Assembly: GCF_048569485.1 (NCBI RefSeq)
Contig: NC_134358.1
Span: 245,434,964 to 245,498,963 of the forward strand
DNA from: Anomaloglossus baeobatrachus
Lineage: Eukaryota > Chordata > Amphibia > Anura > Aromobatidae
DNA length: 64,000 nucleotides
Direction of reading: 5' to 3'
Positions 12,501 to 22,748 of this stretch are shown one piece after another. The stretch's first letter is position 1; every line of letters starts with the position of its first letter. The translations under genes and the position numbers were made by a program. Under the pieces are notes generated by a model. The model was not told where the DNA came from and searched no databases. It saw nothing but the letters and a program-made list of their open reading frames with translations.

Positions 12501-13930
12501 GGTATCAGGAAAAATGCATCATAAAATGTATCGTGCATTTTCTCCTGAGTACGCAGATACCCCATATGTGGTGGTAATCAAATGTTTGGGCACACAGCAG
12601 GACTCGGAAGACAATTAGCGCCATTTGAATTTTTGAGTGCAAAATTAGCTGCACTCATTAGCGGACACCATGTCGGGTTTGAAGACTCCCTGAGGTGCCT
12701 AAACAATGGAGCTCCCCCACAAATGACCCCATTTTGGAAACTAGAGCCCTCAAATATTTTTTCTAGATGTTTGATGTGCACTTTGAACCCCTGGGGGCTT
12801 CACAGAAGTTTATAACGTTGAGCCGTGAAAAGAAAAAAAAAATTTTTTACCACAAAACTGTTGCTTCAACCAGGTAGCTTTTTTTATCACAAGGGTATCA
12901 GGAAAAAATGCACCATAAAATGTATTGTGCATTTTCTCCTGAGTATGCAGATACCCCATATGTGGTGGAAATCAAATGTTTGGGCACACAGCAGGACTCG
13001 GAAGGCAAGGAGCGCCATTTGAATTTTTGAGTGCAAAATTAGCTGCACTCATTAGCGGACGCCATGTCGGGTTTGAAGACTCCCCGAGGTGCCTAAACAA
13101 TGGAGCTCCCCCATAAGTGACCCCATTTTGGAAACTAGAGCCCTCAAATATTTTTTCTAGATGTTTGATGTGCACTTTGAACCCCTGGGGGCTTCACAGA
13201 AGTTTATAACGTTGAGCCGTGAAAAGAAAAAAAAATTTTTTTTTACCACAAAACTGTTGCTTCAACCAGGTAGCTTTTTTTATCACAAGGGTATCAGGAA
13301 AAAATGCACCATAAAATGTATTTTGCATTTTCTCCTGAGTACGCAGATACCCCATATGTGGTGGAAATCAAATATTTGGGCGCACGGCAGGACTCGGAAG
13401 GCAAGGAGCGCCATTTCACAGCAAAATTGGTTGGAATTATTAGCGGACGCCATGTTGCGTTTGGAGACCCCCCTGAAGTGCCTAAACAATGGAGCTCCCC
13501 CACAATTGACCCCATTTTGGAAACTAGACCCCTCATGGAATTTATCTAGCTGTTTAGGGAGCACTTTGAACCCCTGGAGGCTTCACAAACGTTTGTAATG
13601 TTCAGCCGTGAAAATATTTTATTTTTTTTTACCACAAAATTGTTTTTTCAAACAGGTAGCTTTTTTTTCCACAAGGGTATCAGGAAAAAATGCACCATAA
13701 AATGTATTGTGCAATTTCTCCTGAGTACTACGATACCTCATATGTGGTGGAAATCAATTGTTTGGGCGTACGGCGGGGCTCAGAAGAGAAGGAGCGCCAT
13801 TTCACAGTAAAATTGATTGGAATTATTAGCAGACGCCATGTTTCATTTGGAGACCCCCTGAGGTGCCTAAACAATGGAGCTCCCCCACATGTGATCCCAT
13901 TTTGGAAACTAGACCCCCCCATACAAAAAA
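12501..13930. repeat. Four tandem units of ~390 bp
   Basis: GGTATCAGGAAAAA-type unit starts occur at 12501, 12894, 13290 and 13676, giving spacings of 393, 396 and 386 bases. Each unit carries the same blocks (CCCCATATGTGGTGG, GGAGCGCCATTT, AACAATGGAGCTCCCCCA). Units 1 and 2 are the most alike; units 3 and 4 are more diverged. The short open frames on both strands recur from unit to unit but change frame between units and are not genes. Confidence 0.85.
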
Positions 13931-14089
13931 AATTAGTTTGGCGAAATAAAAAATACAGACATCAGTAGAAAAAAAAAAAAAAATGAGCGCCTGCCAAGAC
14001 CAGTGCCAAACGTGAGAGCAATGCACGAGTCTCGCACCGCATCATCCACTGCAGTCTGGAAGCGAGCAACTGCGCTGGATAATGCGCAG

Positions 14090-14232
14090 CGGATGGAAGA
14101 TGGGAAAGGGCGCAGCGGGTGGAGGAGCGGCAGAGGATGGGAAAGGGCGCAGCGGATGGATGATGGGAAATGGCGCAGCGGATGGATGGGAAATGGCGCA
14201 GCGGATGGAGGAGCGGCAGAGGATGGGGGGGG
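14090..14232. repeat. Minisatellite, GATGGGAAA-GGCGCAGCG unit
   Basis: About six imperfect copies of a 20-30-bp purine-rich unit containing GGCGCAGCGGATGGA. Noncoding. Confidence 0.7.
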
Positions 14233-14433
14233 GAGGTGAGATGGGGATACCTACCTTACAGGATGGATCTAGGCAGCAGGATCACAGCAGACAGAAGAGG
14301 CAGCAGATGAAGGAGGCAACAGATCGAGGAGGGTGAGAGGGGGCAGTAGATGGAAAATGGGAGAGAGCAGGCAGAAGATCGGGGAGGGGGGCAGAGTCTG
14401 ATGGGAAAGAGAGATGGCACATGGAGGAGGGGG

Positions 14434-15112
14434 GGCCCCAGGGGGAGGGTGGCTTGCAGCACATGTAGGGGGAGGGTGGCTTGCAGCACATGTAGGGGGA
14501 GGGTGGCTGGCTTGCAGCACATGTGGGGGGAGGGTGGCTGGCTTGCAGCACATGTGGGGGGAGGGTGGCTGGCTTGCAGCACATGTGGGGGGAGGGTGGC
14601 TGGCTTGCAGCACATGTGCTGCAAGCCACCCTCCCCCCCCCACATGTGCTGCAAGCCAGCCACCCTCCCCCCACATGTGCTGCAAGCCAGCCACCCTCCC
14701 CCCACATGTGCTGCAAGCCACCCTCCCCCCACGTGGGGGGAGGGTGGCTTGCAGCACATGGAGGGGGAGGGTGGCTTGCAGCACATGTGGGGGGAGGGTG
14801 GCTTGCAGCACATGTGGGGGGAGGGTGGCTGGCTTGCAGCACATGTGGGGGGAGGGTGGCTGGCTTGCAGCACATGCGGAGGGAGGGTGGCTGGCTTGCA
14901 GCACATGTGCTGCAAGCCACCCTCCCCCCCCCACATGTGCTGCAAGCCACCCTCCCCCCCCCACATGTGCTGCAAGCCAGCCACCCTCCCCCCACATGTG
15001 CTGCAAGCCAGCCACCCTCCCCCCACATGTGCTGCAAGCCACCCTCCCCCCACATGTGCTGCAAGCCACCCTCCCCCCACGTGGGGGGGAGGGTGGCTTG
15101 CAGCACATGGAG
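14434..15112. repeat. 27/31-bp minisatellite with four polarity reversals
   Basis: The unit is ACATGTGGGG-GGAGGGTGGC-TGGCTTGCAGC, 31 bp, or 27 bp without one TGGC. Blocks alternate in orientation: forward 14434-14614, reverse 14615-14731, forward 14733-14905, reverse 14906-15080, forward 15081-15112. Reversals are centred on perfect palindromes, alternately ACATGT (14612-14617 and 14903-14908) and ACGT (14731-14734 and 15079-15082). Each adjacent pair of blocks could fold into a hairpin of over 100 bp per arm. Long open frames on both strands are a by-product of this repetition. Confidence 0.9.
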
Positions 15113-15217
15113 GGATAGGAGGTGTGGCGATGGAGAAGGGGCAGCCGATGAAGGAGGCGGCGGCGGTTGCCGATCGGGAACAGTGGGGGCCGATTCGGGG
15201 GCAGCAGCGGCTGAAAA

Positions 15218-16180
15218 AGGTGGGTGCGACGGCGGCGGGGACAGTGGCGAGCATGGCGGCGGGGACAGCGGTGGATCGGGAGCGGCGGCGGGGACAGCGG
15301 CGGGGACAGCGGCGGGGCGATCGGAGACAGCGGCGGGGACAGCGGTGGAGCGGGAGCATGGCGGGGCGATCGGAGACAGCGGCGGGGACAGCGGTGGAGC
15401 GGGAGCATGGCGCCGGGGCGATCGGAGACAGCGGCGGGGACAGCGGTGGAGCGGGAGCATGGCGGGGCGATCGGAGACAGCGGCGGGGACAGCGTTGGAG
15501 CGGGAGAATGCGCCGGGGCGATCGGAGACAGCGGCGGGGACAGCGGTGGAGCGGGAGCATGGCGCCGGGGCGATCGGAGACAGCGGCGGGGACAGCGGTG
15601 TAGCGGGAGCATGGCGGGGCGATCGGAGACAGTGGCGGGGACAGCGGTGGAGCGGGAGCATGGCGCCGGGGCGATTGGAGACATCGGCGGAGCGGGAGCA
15701 TGGCGGGGCGATCGGAGACAGCGGCGGGGACAGCGGTGGAGCGGGAGCATGGCGCTGGGGCGATCGGAGACAGCGGCGGGACAGCGGTGAAGCGGGAGCA
15801 TGGCGGGGCGATCGGAGACAGCGGCGGGGACAGCGGTGGAGCGGGAGCATGGCGGGGCGATCGGAGACAGCGGCGGGGACAGCGGTGGATCGGGAGCAGC
15901 GGCGGGGCGATCGGAGACAGCGGCGGGGACAGCGGTGGAGTGGGAGCATGGCGGGGCGATCGGAGACAGCGGCGGGGACAGCGGTGGAGCGGGAGCATGG
16001 CGCCGGGGCGATCGGAGACAGTGGCGGGGACAGCGGTGGAGCGGGAGCATGGCACCGGGGCGATCGGAGACAGCCGCGGGGACAGCGGTGGAGCGGGAGC
16101 ATGGCGGGGCGATCGGAGACAGCGGCGGGGACAGCGGTGGATCGGGAGCAGCGGCGGGTCGATCGGGGACAGGGGCGGGC
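15218..16180. repeat. 49/52-bp GC-rich minisatellite, ~18 copies
   Basis: The unit contains GGGGCGATCGGAGACAGCGG followed by CGGGGACAGCGGTGGAGCGG and GAGCATGGC. Most copies are 49 bp; some carry three extra bases (GGCGCCGGGG) and are 52 bp, and a few are shorter. Because 49 is not a multiple of three and the unit has few stops, reading frames stay open for hundreds of codons on both strands. These frames have no start context, domain or codon logic and should not be annotated as genes. Confidence 0.9.
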
Positions 16181-16675
16181 GGCGGGGACAGGGGCGGGCG
16201 GGCGGCGGGGACAGCAACTTACCGCTCTCCTCGGCTTCCAGGGACGGTCACAGGCCGCAGATCCACATTGATTGGAGAGAGCGGTCACAAGACCGGTCTC
16301 TCCAATCAGAGCTGGGGGCGGGTGAAGCATCGATCACCCAGCTCCAGCCAATGGCCAGTGCTACAGCAGCACTGATCAGGGCTGGATTTCAATGTTCCAG
16401 CCATTTTCAATGGCTGGAACATTACAGTGGCTGTAATTGGCTGAGCGGCGTTCGTCAGCCAATCACAGCCTCTGTAGGTTCGGGGAGGAGGCACCACCCC
16501 TCCTGAGGTCAGGCAGAGGTCCCAGCCTTCCCGAATCTACCGTTTAAGTAAACAAATTTCACTCCCCGGGGCTCCGGGACCGCGATTTCGCCATGACGTA
16601 CTGAGTACGTCATGGGTCGTTTAGCACCATGTCACCATGACGTACTCAGTACGTCCAAGGTCGTTAAGGGGTTAA

Positions 16676-17199
16676 GCAAGAAGTTAGCGGGGTAGACATG
16701 AAGTGTGGACATGTAGATCAAGATCATCAGGCAATTAGCTGAGTTAATGTAATTAGAGGGAGTGGAAAGGGGTTTCAGAAACAGAAGGCTGCTCAAGTTT
16801 CTATACTTTAAAACAAAATTGCCAAAGTGGGTTATTACACAAGGGTATCGGTATCACAAATGGCAACCCTAATGGATACTGCTCTCCCCAACAGTCGCGA
16901 GAAAAGCCATGCTTATAGCTGGAAGATGGTTATACAGGCAGAGTTTTCTAGTTGGTGGTTATAAGGAATTCTATAACTAGCAAGATGGATAGAATAATTA
17001 GGTTGCCAAGTCCGCCTCCGCTGAATGGTTTGCACTCTCTCTAGTGCCAGGATTAGGCATGTTGTGGATTGGTTTAATAACTTATTGTGGGGTACTGATG
17101 ATAATCCAGCTGTCGTGGTCTAGGTGGGAACCAATAGTAAGTGCTCAGGTCAGCTGATCATCCTGCTGATGTTACTCGTCAGTGCCCGGTGCCGCAGAG
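16676..17199. other. No feature recognised
   Basis: Low-copy-looking sequence right of the TTAA element, without a credible open frame. Confidence 0.35.
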
Positions 17200-18120
17200 G
17201 TGCACACAAGGTTGGTGGTAAGTACACCAGTGGATCTGAAGATACTGAAGATTTATTGCAAAGGGGTGGGGGAAATTTGAGGACATAGATTGGGGAAGAA
17301 GAAGGAATTGGCGTGGACACAATATGGTGTGCCGGAAAAATTTGAGGACATAGTAGGAGCAAAGGGGAGTGTATGGGGAGCAAATAGGGGGGAGGAATTT
17401 GAGGACACTGTATAAGGAGATTGGGGTTGGGATAGGTGAGGACACATTATAGGTAGTGAGGAGGTGGAATGGATGAGGACACAGAATGAGGAGTGAGGGA
17501 GTGAGATGGGTGCAGATACCCATGGGAAGTGGGGAGTGAGGGGGACGTAATGGGTGTGGACTAAGTATGAGGTGTGAGGGGGATGGGTGTGGACACAGTA
17601 TGGGAAGCAAAAGGGGAATGCATGAGGACACAGTATAAGGAGTTGAGAGTGGGTGAGTGAGGAGATAGTAAAGAGACAGTATGGAATGAGAAAAATGTGA
17701 GGGGGTGTGGGGAAGCGGTATAAAGAAGGGGCAGCATGGGGGGACAGTGTGAGACCACAGTAAGGAGGAAACAGTATGCTGAGGAAGGGTGAGCGTGATA
17801 AGTGGGTACAGTATAGAGGCTGGGGAGTATATGGGGGACAGAGTGTGACAGGACAGTGTGAAGATGAGGCACCGTATGGAAAGGAGAGGGTAGTGTAGAG
17901 GGCATGTACCATAATATGGACATTGCATGGTCATATTTTGTGCAGGGAATACAGAGGGTCAACTTTTTTAATCAGGGACACAACGTAGGGTAGATATTTT
18001 TATTTAGGAGCATTATAATCATTCTGCTATTTTTAAGGGCACAGTGTTGGGATGTGCTGCAGAAGACCAGAGAAGATGGAAGTCTGCCAAGACAAGCTGT
18101 GGATATGGAAAGTCATCATG
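17200..18120. repeat. Degenerate purine-rich satellite (GAGGACACAGTATGG-like)
   Basis: Loose tandem array of GAGGACACAGTAT-like motifs with GGGG spacers from about 17270 to 17900, followed by a tail (GATGTGCTGCAGAAGACCAG, 18051-18070) that recurs at about 28378-28400. The 27.4-28.5 kb region has the same order of parts, so both are copies of one dispersed repeat. The long minus-strand open frames reflect the low-complexity pyrimidine strand. Confidence 0.6.
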
Positions 18121-18144
18121 GCTAGAGATGAGCGGACCCGAACT

Positions 18145-19371
18145 TTAACCACTTCATGACCAAGGACGGACTTGTATGTCCTTGGTCGTGACTCGTGAAC
18201 CTGACTTTGATGCGAGCTCAGACACTGAGCTCACATCTTTCCCAGCACATTAGCTGATCTTATCAGCTGACAAATGCAGGTGAACTTTTTAGCTTGCACT
18301 GTCAAACTGTGATCTAACACGCATCAGCTGGGAGCGCACAAGTCCCCACTCCCATAGGCAGTCTTGTCTTGTGACGTGACCACAGGATGCCGATGGGTTA
18401 TCATGACAGTCGAGGGTCTGCTGATGACCCCTGTCACTGTCATGATAAAGTTCCTGTGAACGCTGGCTGTGTGTCGGTATTCACATTAGATTAGCATTTC
18501 TGAGGCTCAGAGGGATGCTGAAGCATCGCTCTGAAAAGCAAAAGCCACCAGACAGTGCGAGCTTCAAGTCTCCTAAGGGGACTAGTAAATTTATTAAAAA
18601 AAGTTTTTTAAAATATATAACTATATGTATAAAAAAAAAAACATTTAATTGCCCCATTGAAAATAAAACAATAAAAAATATATATATTTGGTATTGTCAC
18701 GTTCAGAAATATCTGCTCTATCAAAATCTAAAATAAATTAATCCAATCAGTATACTGCGTCTCGGGAAAAATTCAAAATTTTTGAATTTTGAATTTTTTT
18801 TCCCGTTACGCAGTATACTGATTGGATTAATTTATTATGTTTTTTTGGTCACCGCATCATTGCAATGAAATGCAATAACACGGAATCAAAACATCACATC
18901 TGCACAAAAATGGTATAATTAAAAATAAGCCCTTAGTCACAGATACCGAAAAATGAGAACGCTACAGGTCTCTGAAAATGGTGATAAAAACGCAATTCTT
19001 TTTTTTTTATTTTTTGCAAATTTCAGATTTTTTTTGACCACTTAAACAAGAATAAAAATATACATGTTTGGCATCTACGAACTCGTACTGACCAGGGGAA
19101 TCATATTTCATATAGTGCACATGGCAAATAAAAAATCCAAAAAACAATTGTGGAATTGCACTTTTTTAGCAATTTCACCGCACTTGGATTTATTTTCCTG
19201 TTATTCAGTACCCTATATGATAAAATCAAAAAAGGCAATCGAAAGTGCACCTCATCCTGCAAAAAACAATCCCTCATATGGCTATATTGATATAAAAATA
19301 AAAATGTTATGGCTCTTGGAAGACGGGGAATAAAACAAAAACAGTAAATCGCCCGGAGGTGAAAGAGTTAC
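18145..19371. mobile_element. TTAA repeat (CCACTTCATGACC family), nested
   Basis: It starts after TTAA (18145-18148) with CCACTTCATGACCAAGGAC, and its right end (CCCGGAGGTGAAAGAGTTA) is followed by TTAC where TTAA is expected. The interior (CCTCATATGGCTATATTGA, TTATGGCTCTTGGAAGA) is a repeat I recognise by recall from anuran genomes. It interrupts a different repeat: AGAGATGAGCGGACCCGAACT on its left continues as AGTTCGGTGTTCGTACTGAA on its right. Noncoding. Confidence 0.65.
18731..18836. repeat. Near-perfect inverted repeat, ~46-bp arms
   Basis: AAATTAATCCAATCAGTATA... on the left and its exact complement on the right, with 27 bp perfectly matched and a few mismatches towards the AT-rich centre (TTCAAAATTTTTGAA). 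It lies inside the TTAA repeat and looks like an inverted duplication of an internal segment, because the flank continues in one orientation only. Confidence 0.85.
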
Positions 19372-19804
19372 AGTTCGGTGTTCGTACTGAACACAGCCTT
19401 TACAAAAAAAATCAATCAGTGTTCGAGTATGGAGGTTTATTTGTGTGACACTGAAAAATTCTCATCTGAACTGTGGTTTATTGTATAAGCTGGCAGTCTG
19501 ATGATGACTGATAGCAACAACTGCCAGTATCGCCTTACCATTGTTAAGGATGTATTGGAAGTTGTAGGTTTATGCAGTACAAATGTATATGGGTCTGACC
19601 TGACAATTATATGGGTCTGACCTGACATTATAATTGAGGTACCATATACTGATAGTGAATCTGTTGAAGTATTCCTGCACTGATGAGGATATAGGGATGA
19701 ATTTCTGTATTGTTGGTGATTCTGATGATGAATTTCTGCACTGCTACTGGTTCTAGTGATGTATTTCTGTACTGTTGGTGGTTCTGGTGATTATTCCTAC
19801 TCTG
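19372..19804. other. Remnant of AGAGATGAGC repeat, then unrecognised sequence
   Basis: The first ~40 bases (AGTTCGGTGTTCGTACTGAA) continue the repeat split by the TTAA element. The rest contains loose repeats of ATTTCTGTACTG / GGTTCTGGTGAT from about 19690 to 19800 and nothing else recognisable. Confidence 0.45.
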
Positions 19805-20163
19805 TTAGGCTATGTGCGCACGTGTGCGCTCTGCACTGCACCTAAAAGGTGCGCTTCAGAGTGCAGCTGAAAAGCTCCGTTCTGAAGCGCATGGTGCCGG
19901 TGAGAACGTGCGCTCTGCCTGCAGCTCCTGCCATAGACAGAGCAGGGGCTGCCGGCAAAGCGCACGGAAGAAGTGACATGTCACTTCTTAAAACGCAGCG
20001 ATCCGGGCAGCAGCCGAATTGCTGCGTTCTAATATGCCACGTGCACACGGCCCCTGCACAATCTCCATAGATTGTGCAGGGGACGCAGGACGCATGCAGT
20101 TACGCTGCGCTACAAAGCGCAGAGTAACTGCATGAATTACGCACACGTGCGCACATAGCCTTA
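19805..20163. mobile_element. MITE with GGCTATGTGCGCACG ends and TTA duplication
   Basis: Element 19808-20160 has perfect inverted repeats of more than 20 bp starting GGCTATGTGCGCACGTG, flanked by TTA on both sides (19805-19807 and 20161-20163). A 3-bp TWA duplication fits the PIF/Harbinger superfamily. The interior has further palindromes and no coding capacity. Confidence 0.8.
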
Positions 20164-20274
20164 TTGATTCTGATTCTGTACACATGTAGCAATTTATCAT
20201 AACTTGTAAGACTGCATTATACATGGCTATGTTAATAAAGTATTGTGCTGTCTGACAAGTTAAGGGTTAATATT

Positions 20275-20634
20275 AGAGATGAGCGAACCTGTGGAAGTTC
20301 GGTTTGGCAAATGCAGCTGAACCAAACCTCCACAGGTCCAAACTTGACATGAACCCCAATGGAAGTCACTGATTGGCAGTTCGGGTCTCTGCCCACATAC
20401 AGCCATGCATAAGCAGAACACTTCCGATCACGCGGTTGTTACCCCAATGCGCTTCGCTCCAACACTGCATGCGGATTGCACTGAGCTGAGCACACGAGCG
20501 TACCTGAGCACAACGATGCTCACGTGAGTGGTCACCATACGTAAAGCACCCAAACTTTGAACCTGAACTCTTTTTTGTTTTTTTGTAAAGTCAGTGTTCG
20601 GCCTGCAAACCGAACATCGAATTTGCTCATCTCT
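20275..20634. mobile_element. Repeat with AGAGATGAGCGAA inverted ends
   Basis: A 360-bp element with ends AGAGATGAGCGAA and TTGCTCATCTCT. An internal hairpin (CTGTGGAAGTTCGGTTTGG / CCAAACCTCCACAG) lies near its left end. The same end sequence occurs at 18125, split by a later insertion. No transposase. Confidence 0.65.
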
Positions 20635-20820
20635 CATTACTAGGATTTTATTTATATTAGAAGCATTAAATGGGTTGTCCAAGCTTGTGATGTCGGCAGT
20701 CAGTCTATGTGACTACAGACTTCTGCATTCTCACAGTGCACGCTCTGCACTCTGTCAGCATTCTCGTGTGCCAGCGATGAGAGTGGGAGGTCATGAGATC
20801 ACAAGTATACCATTTACATA

Positions 20821-22474
20821 CAATTAGGTCCAGAAATATTTGGACAGTGACACAATTTTCGCGAGTTGGGCTCTGCATGCCACCACATTGGATTTGAAAT
20901 GAAACCTCTACAACAGAATTCAAGTGCAGATTGTAACGTTTAATTTGAAGGTTTGAACAAAAATATCTGATAGAAATTGTAGGAATTGTACACATTTCTT
21001 TACAAACACTCCACATTTTAGGAGGTCAAAAGTAATTGGACAAATAAACCAAACCCAAATAAAATATTTTTATTTTCAATATTTTGTTGCGAATCCTTGG
21101 GAGGCAATCACTGCCTTAAGTCTGGAACCCATGGACATCACCAAACGCTGGGTTTCCTCCTTCTTAATGCTTTTCCAGGCCTTTACAGCCGCAGCCTTCA
21201 GGTCTTGCTTGTTTGTGGGTCTTTCCGTCTTAAGTCTGGATTTGAGCAAGTGAAATGCATGCTCAATTGGGTTAAGATCTGGTGATTGACTTGGCCATTG
21301 CAGAATGTTCCACTTTTTTGCACTCATGAACTCCTGGGTAGCTTTGGCTGTATGCTTGGAGACATTGTCCATCTGTACTATGAAGCGCCGTCCGATCAAC
21401 TTTGCGGCATTTGGCTGAATCTGGGCTGAAAGTATATCCCGGTACACTTCAGAATTCATCCGGCTACTCTTGTCTGCTGTTTTGTCATCAATAAACACAA
21501 GTGACCCAGTGCCATTGAAAGCCATGCATGCCCATGCCATCACGTTGCCTCCACCATGTTTTACAGAGGATGTGGTGTGCCTTGGATCATGTGCCATTCC
21601 CTTTCTTCTCCAAACTTTTTTCTTCCCATCATTCTGGTACAGGTTGATCTTTGTCTCATCTGTCCATAGAATACTTTTCCAGAACTGAGCTGGCTTCATG
21701 AGGTGTTTTTCAGCAAATTTAACTCTGGCCTGTCTATTTTTGGAATTGATGAATGATTTGCATCTAGATGTGAACCCTTTGTATTTACTTTCATGGAGTC
21801 TTCTCTTTACTGTTGACTTAGAGACAGATACACCTACTTCACTGAGAGTGTTCTGGACTTCAGTTGATGTTGTGAACGGGTTCTTCTTCCCCAAAGAAAG
21901 TATGCGGCGATCATCCACCACTGTTGTCATCCGTGGACGGCCAGGCCTTTTTGAGTTCCCAAGCTCACCAGTCAATTCCTTTTTTCTCAGAATGTACCCG
22001 ACTGTTGATTTTGCAACTGCAAGCATGTCTGCTATCTCTCTGATGGATTTTTTCTTTTTTTTCAGCCTCAGGATGTTCTGCTTCACCTCAATTGAGAGTT
22101 CCTTAGACCGCATGTTGTCTGGTCACAGCAACAGCTTCCAAATGCAAAACCACACACCTGTAATCAACCCCAGACCTTTTAACTACTTCATTGATTACAG
22201 GTTTACGAGGGAGACGCCTTCAGAGTTAATTGCAGCCCTTAGAGTCCCTTGTCCAATTACTTTTGGTCCCTTGAAAAAGAGGAAGCTATGCATTACAGAG
22301 CTATGATTCCTAAACCCTTTCTCCGATTTGGATGTGAAAACTCTCATATTGCAGCTGGGAGTGTGCACTTTCAGCCCATATTATATATATATAATTGTAT
22401 TTCTGAACATGTTTTTGTAAACAGCTAAAATAACAAAACTTGTGTCACTGTCCAAATATTTCTGGACCTAACTG
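20821..22474 (-). mobile_element. Tc1/mariner transposon 4, apparently whole
   Basis: The ends CAATTAGGTCCAGAAATATT and, as complement on the right, CAGTTAGGTCCAGAAATATT differ at about one position in the first 35 bases; TA flanks both sides (20819-20820 and 22475-22476). It carries an uninterrupted transposase on the minus strand. A decayed relative in the opposite orientation lies at 25371-26965. Confidence 0.93.
21076..22113 (-). CDS. Tc1 family transposase, full length
   Basis: A 345-codon uninterrupted frame starting MRSKELSIEVKQ, the usual start for this family. Residues 1-120 hold the paired-like DNA-binding region with a GRPR motif at 58-61. The catalytic triad is D152 in WTDETKINLY, D249 in VQMDNVSKHTA and E284 in SPDLNPIEHAF, an exact DD34E. 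The KHGGGNVMAW box (185-194) and the C-terminal GSRLKAVIASQG are present. The second Asp motif reads DNVSKH where many Tc1 proteins have DNDPKH; the catalytic Asp itself is kept, so the effect is unclear. A run of lysines (19-22) comes from an A-rich stretch. No inactivating change is seen. It would act on the inverted repeats of 20821-22474. Confidence 0.92.
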   Translation of the reverse strand: MRSKELSIEVKQNILRLKKKKKSIREIADMLAVAKSTVGYILRKKELTGELGNSKRPGRPRMTTVVDDRRILSLGKKNPFTTSTEVQNTLSEVGVSVSKSTVKRRLHESKYKGFTSRCKSFINSKNRQARVKFAEKHLMKPAQFWKSILWTDETKINLYQNDGKKKVWRRKGMAHDPRHTTSSVKHGGGNVMAWACMAFNGTGSLVFIDDKTADKSSRMNSEVYRDILSAQIQPNAAKLIGRRFIVQMDNVSKHTAKATQEFMSAKKWNILQWPSQSPDLNPIEHAFHLLKSRLKTERPTNKQDLKAAAVKAWKSIKKEETQRLVMSMGSRLKAVIASQGFATKY

Positions 22475-22748
22475 TACATGCAGTCATGTGCTGATTCGAC
22501 ATGTACTGCCTCGCTCAAAATGAATTTAGCAAGCCTGGACACGTCTGGCCAGAAGATTACAAATCACATTCTTGCTCTCGTATGACCATCCACTCTTGCC
22601 ACTGGCGTGGGAGAATCTGAAAAGTGTGTAGTGTGCGCTCTGTGAGAATTCAGAAGCCGCTGTCACCTAACCTGACTGCAGACTTTCATCTCAAACCTGG
22701 ACAAGCCCTTTAATAATAGAATTAAGCCCTGTAGCCCATGTCCTAATG

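Larger units (their letters stand above)
11830..16675. mobile_element. 4.8-kb TTAA-flanked non-autonomous element (piggyBac- or Kolobok-like)
   Basis: TTAA at 11830-11833 and 16672-16675 bracket ends CCCCTTCAGCC and the complement of CCCCTTAACGACC, so the terminal inverted repeat is very short (CCCCTT plus a few bases). The right subterminal part has palindromes around ACGTACTGAGTACGT. The left 650 bp (GACAGGTTATAATTCTGGAAC...) is a repeat I recognise by recall from anurans. The interior holds four ~390-bp tandem units and three GC-rich minisatellites. No transposase is recognisable, so it would depend on an enzyme supplied elsewhere. The left and right ends resemble two different subfamilies, so this may be a composite. 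Confidence 0.65.
20666..22713. mobile_element. TTAA MITE split by Tc1 copy 4
   Basis: TTAA at 20666-20669 and 22710-22713 bracket ends ATGGGTTGTCCAAGC and the complement of AAAGGGCTTGTCCAGG. Removing the Tc1 element at 20821-22474 leaves about 384 bp. The same family, uninterrupted, is at 58812-58997. The MITE is older than the Tc1 copy inside it. Confidence 0.7.

Noticed and set aside
12578-13968. Recurring short open frames of similar sequence
   Set aside because: They repeat with the ~390-bp tandem unit, shift frame between units, and lie in a noncoding repeat.
14434-15112. CRISPR-like array
   Set aside because: There are no unique spacers, the units are contiguous and of both orientations, and the genome is a vertebrate.
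14256-16330. Open frames up to 682 codons on both strands
   Set aside because: They follow GC-rich minisatellites with few stops. They exist in several frames at once, have no domains, and change frame with unit length.
17179-17962. 251-, 219- and 133-codon frames on the minus strand
   Set aside because: Proline-, leucine- and serine-rich readings of a pyrimidine-rich satellite strand, overlapping in three frames.
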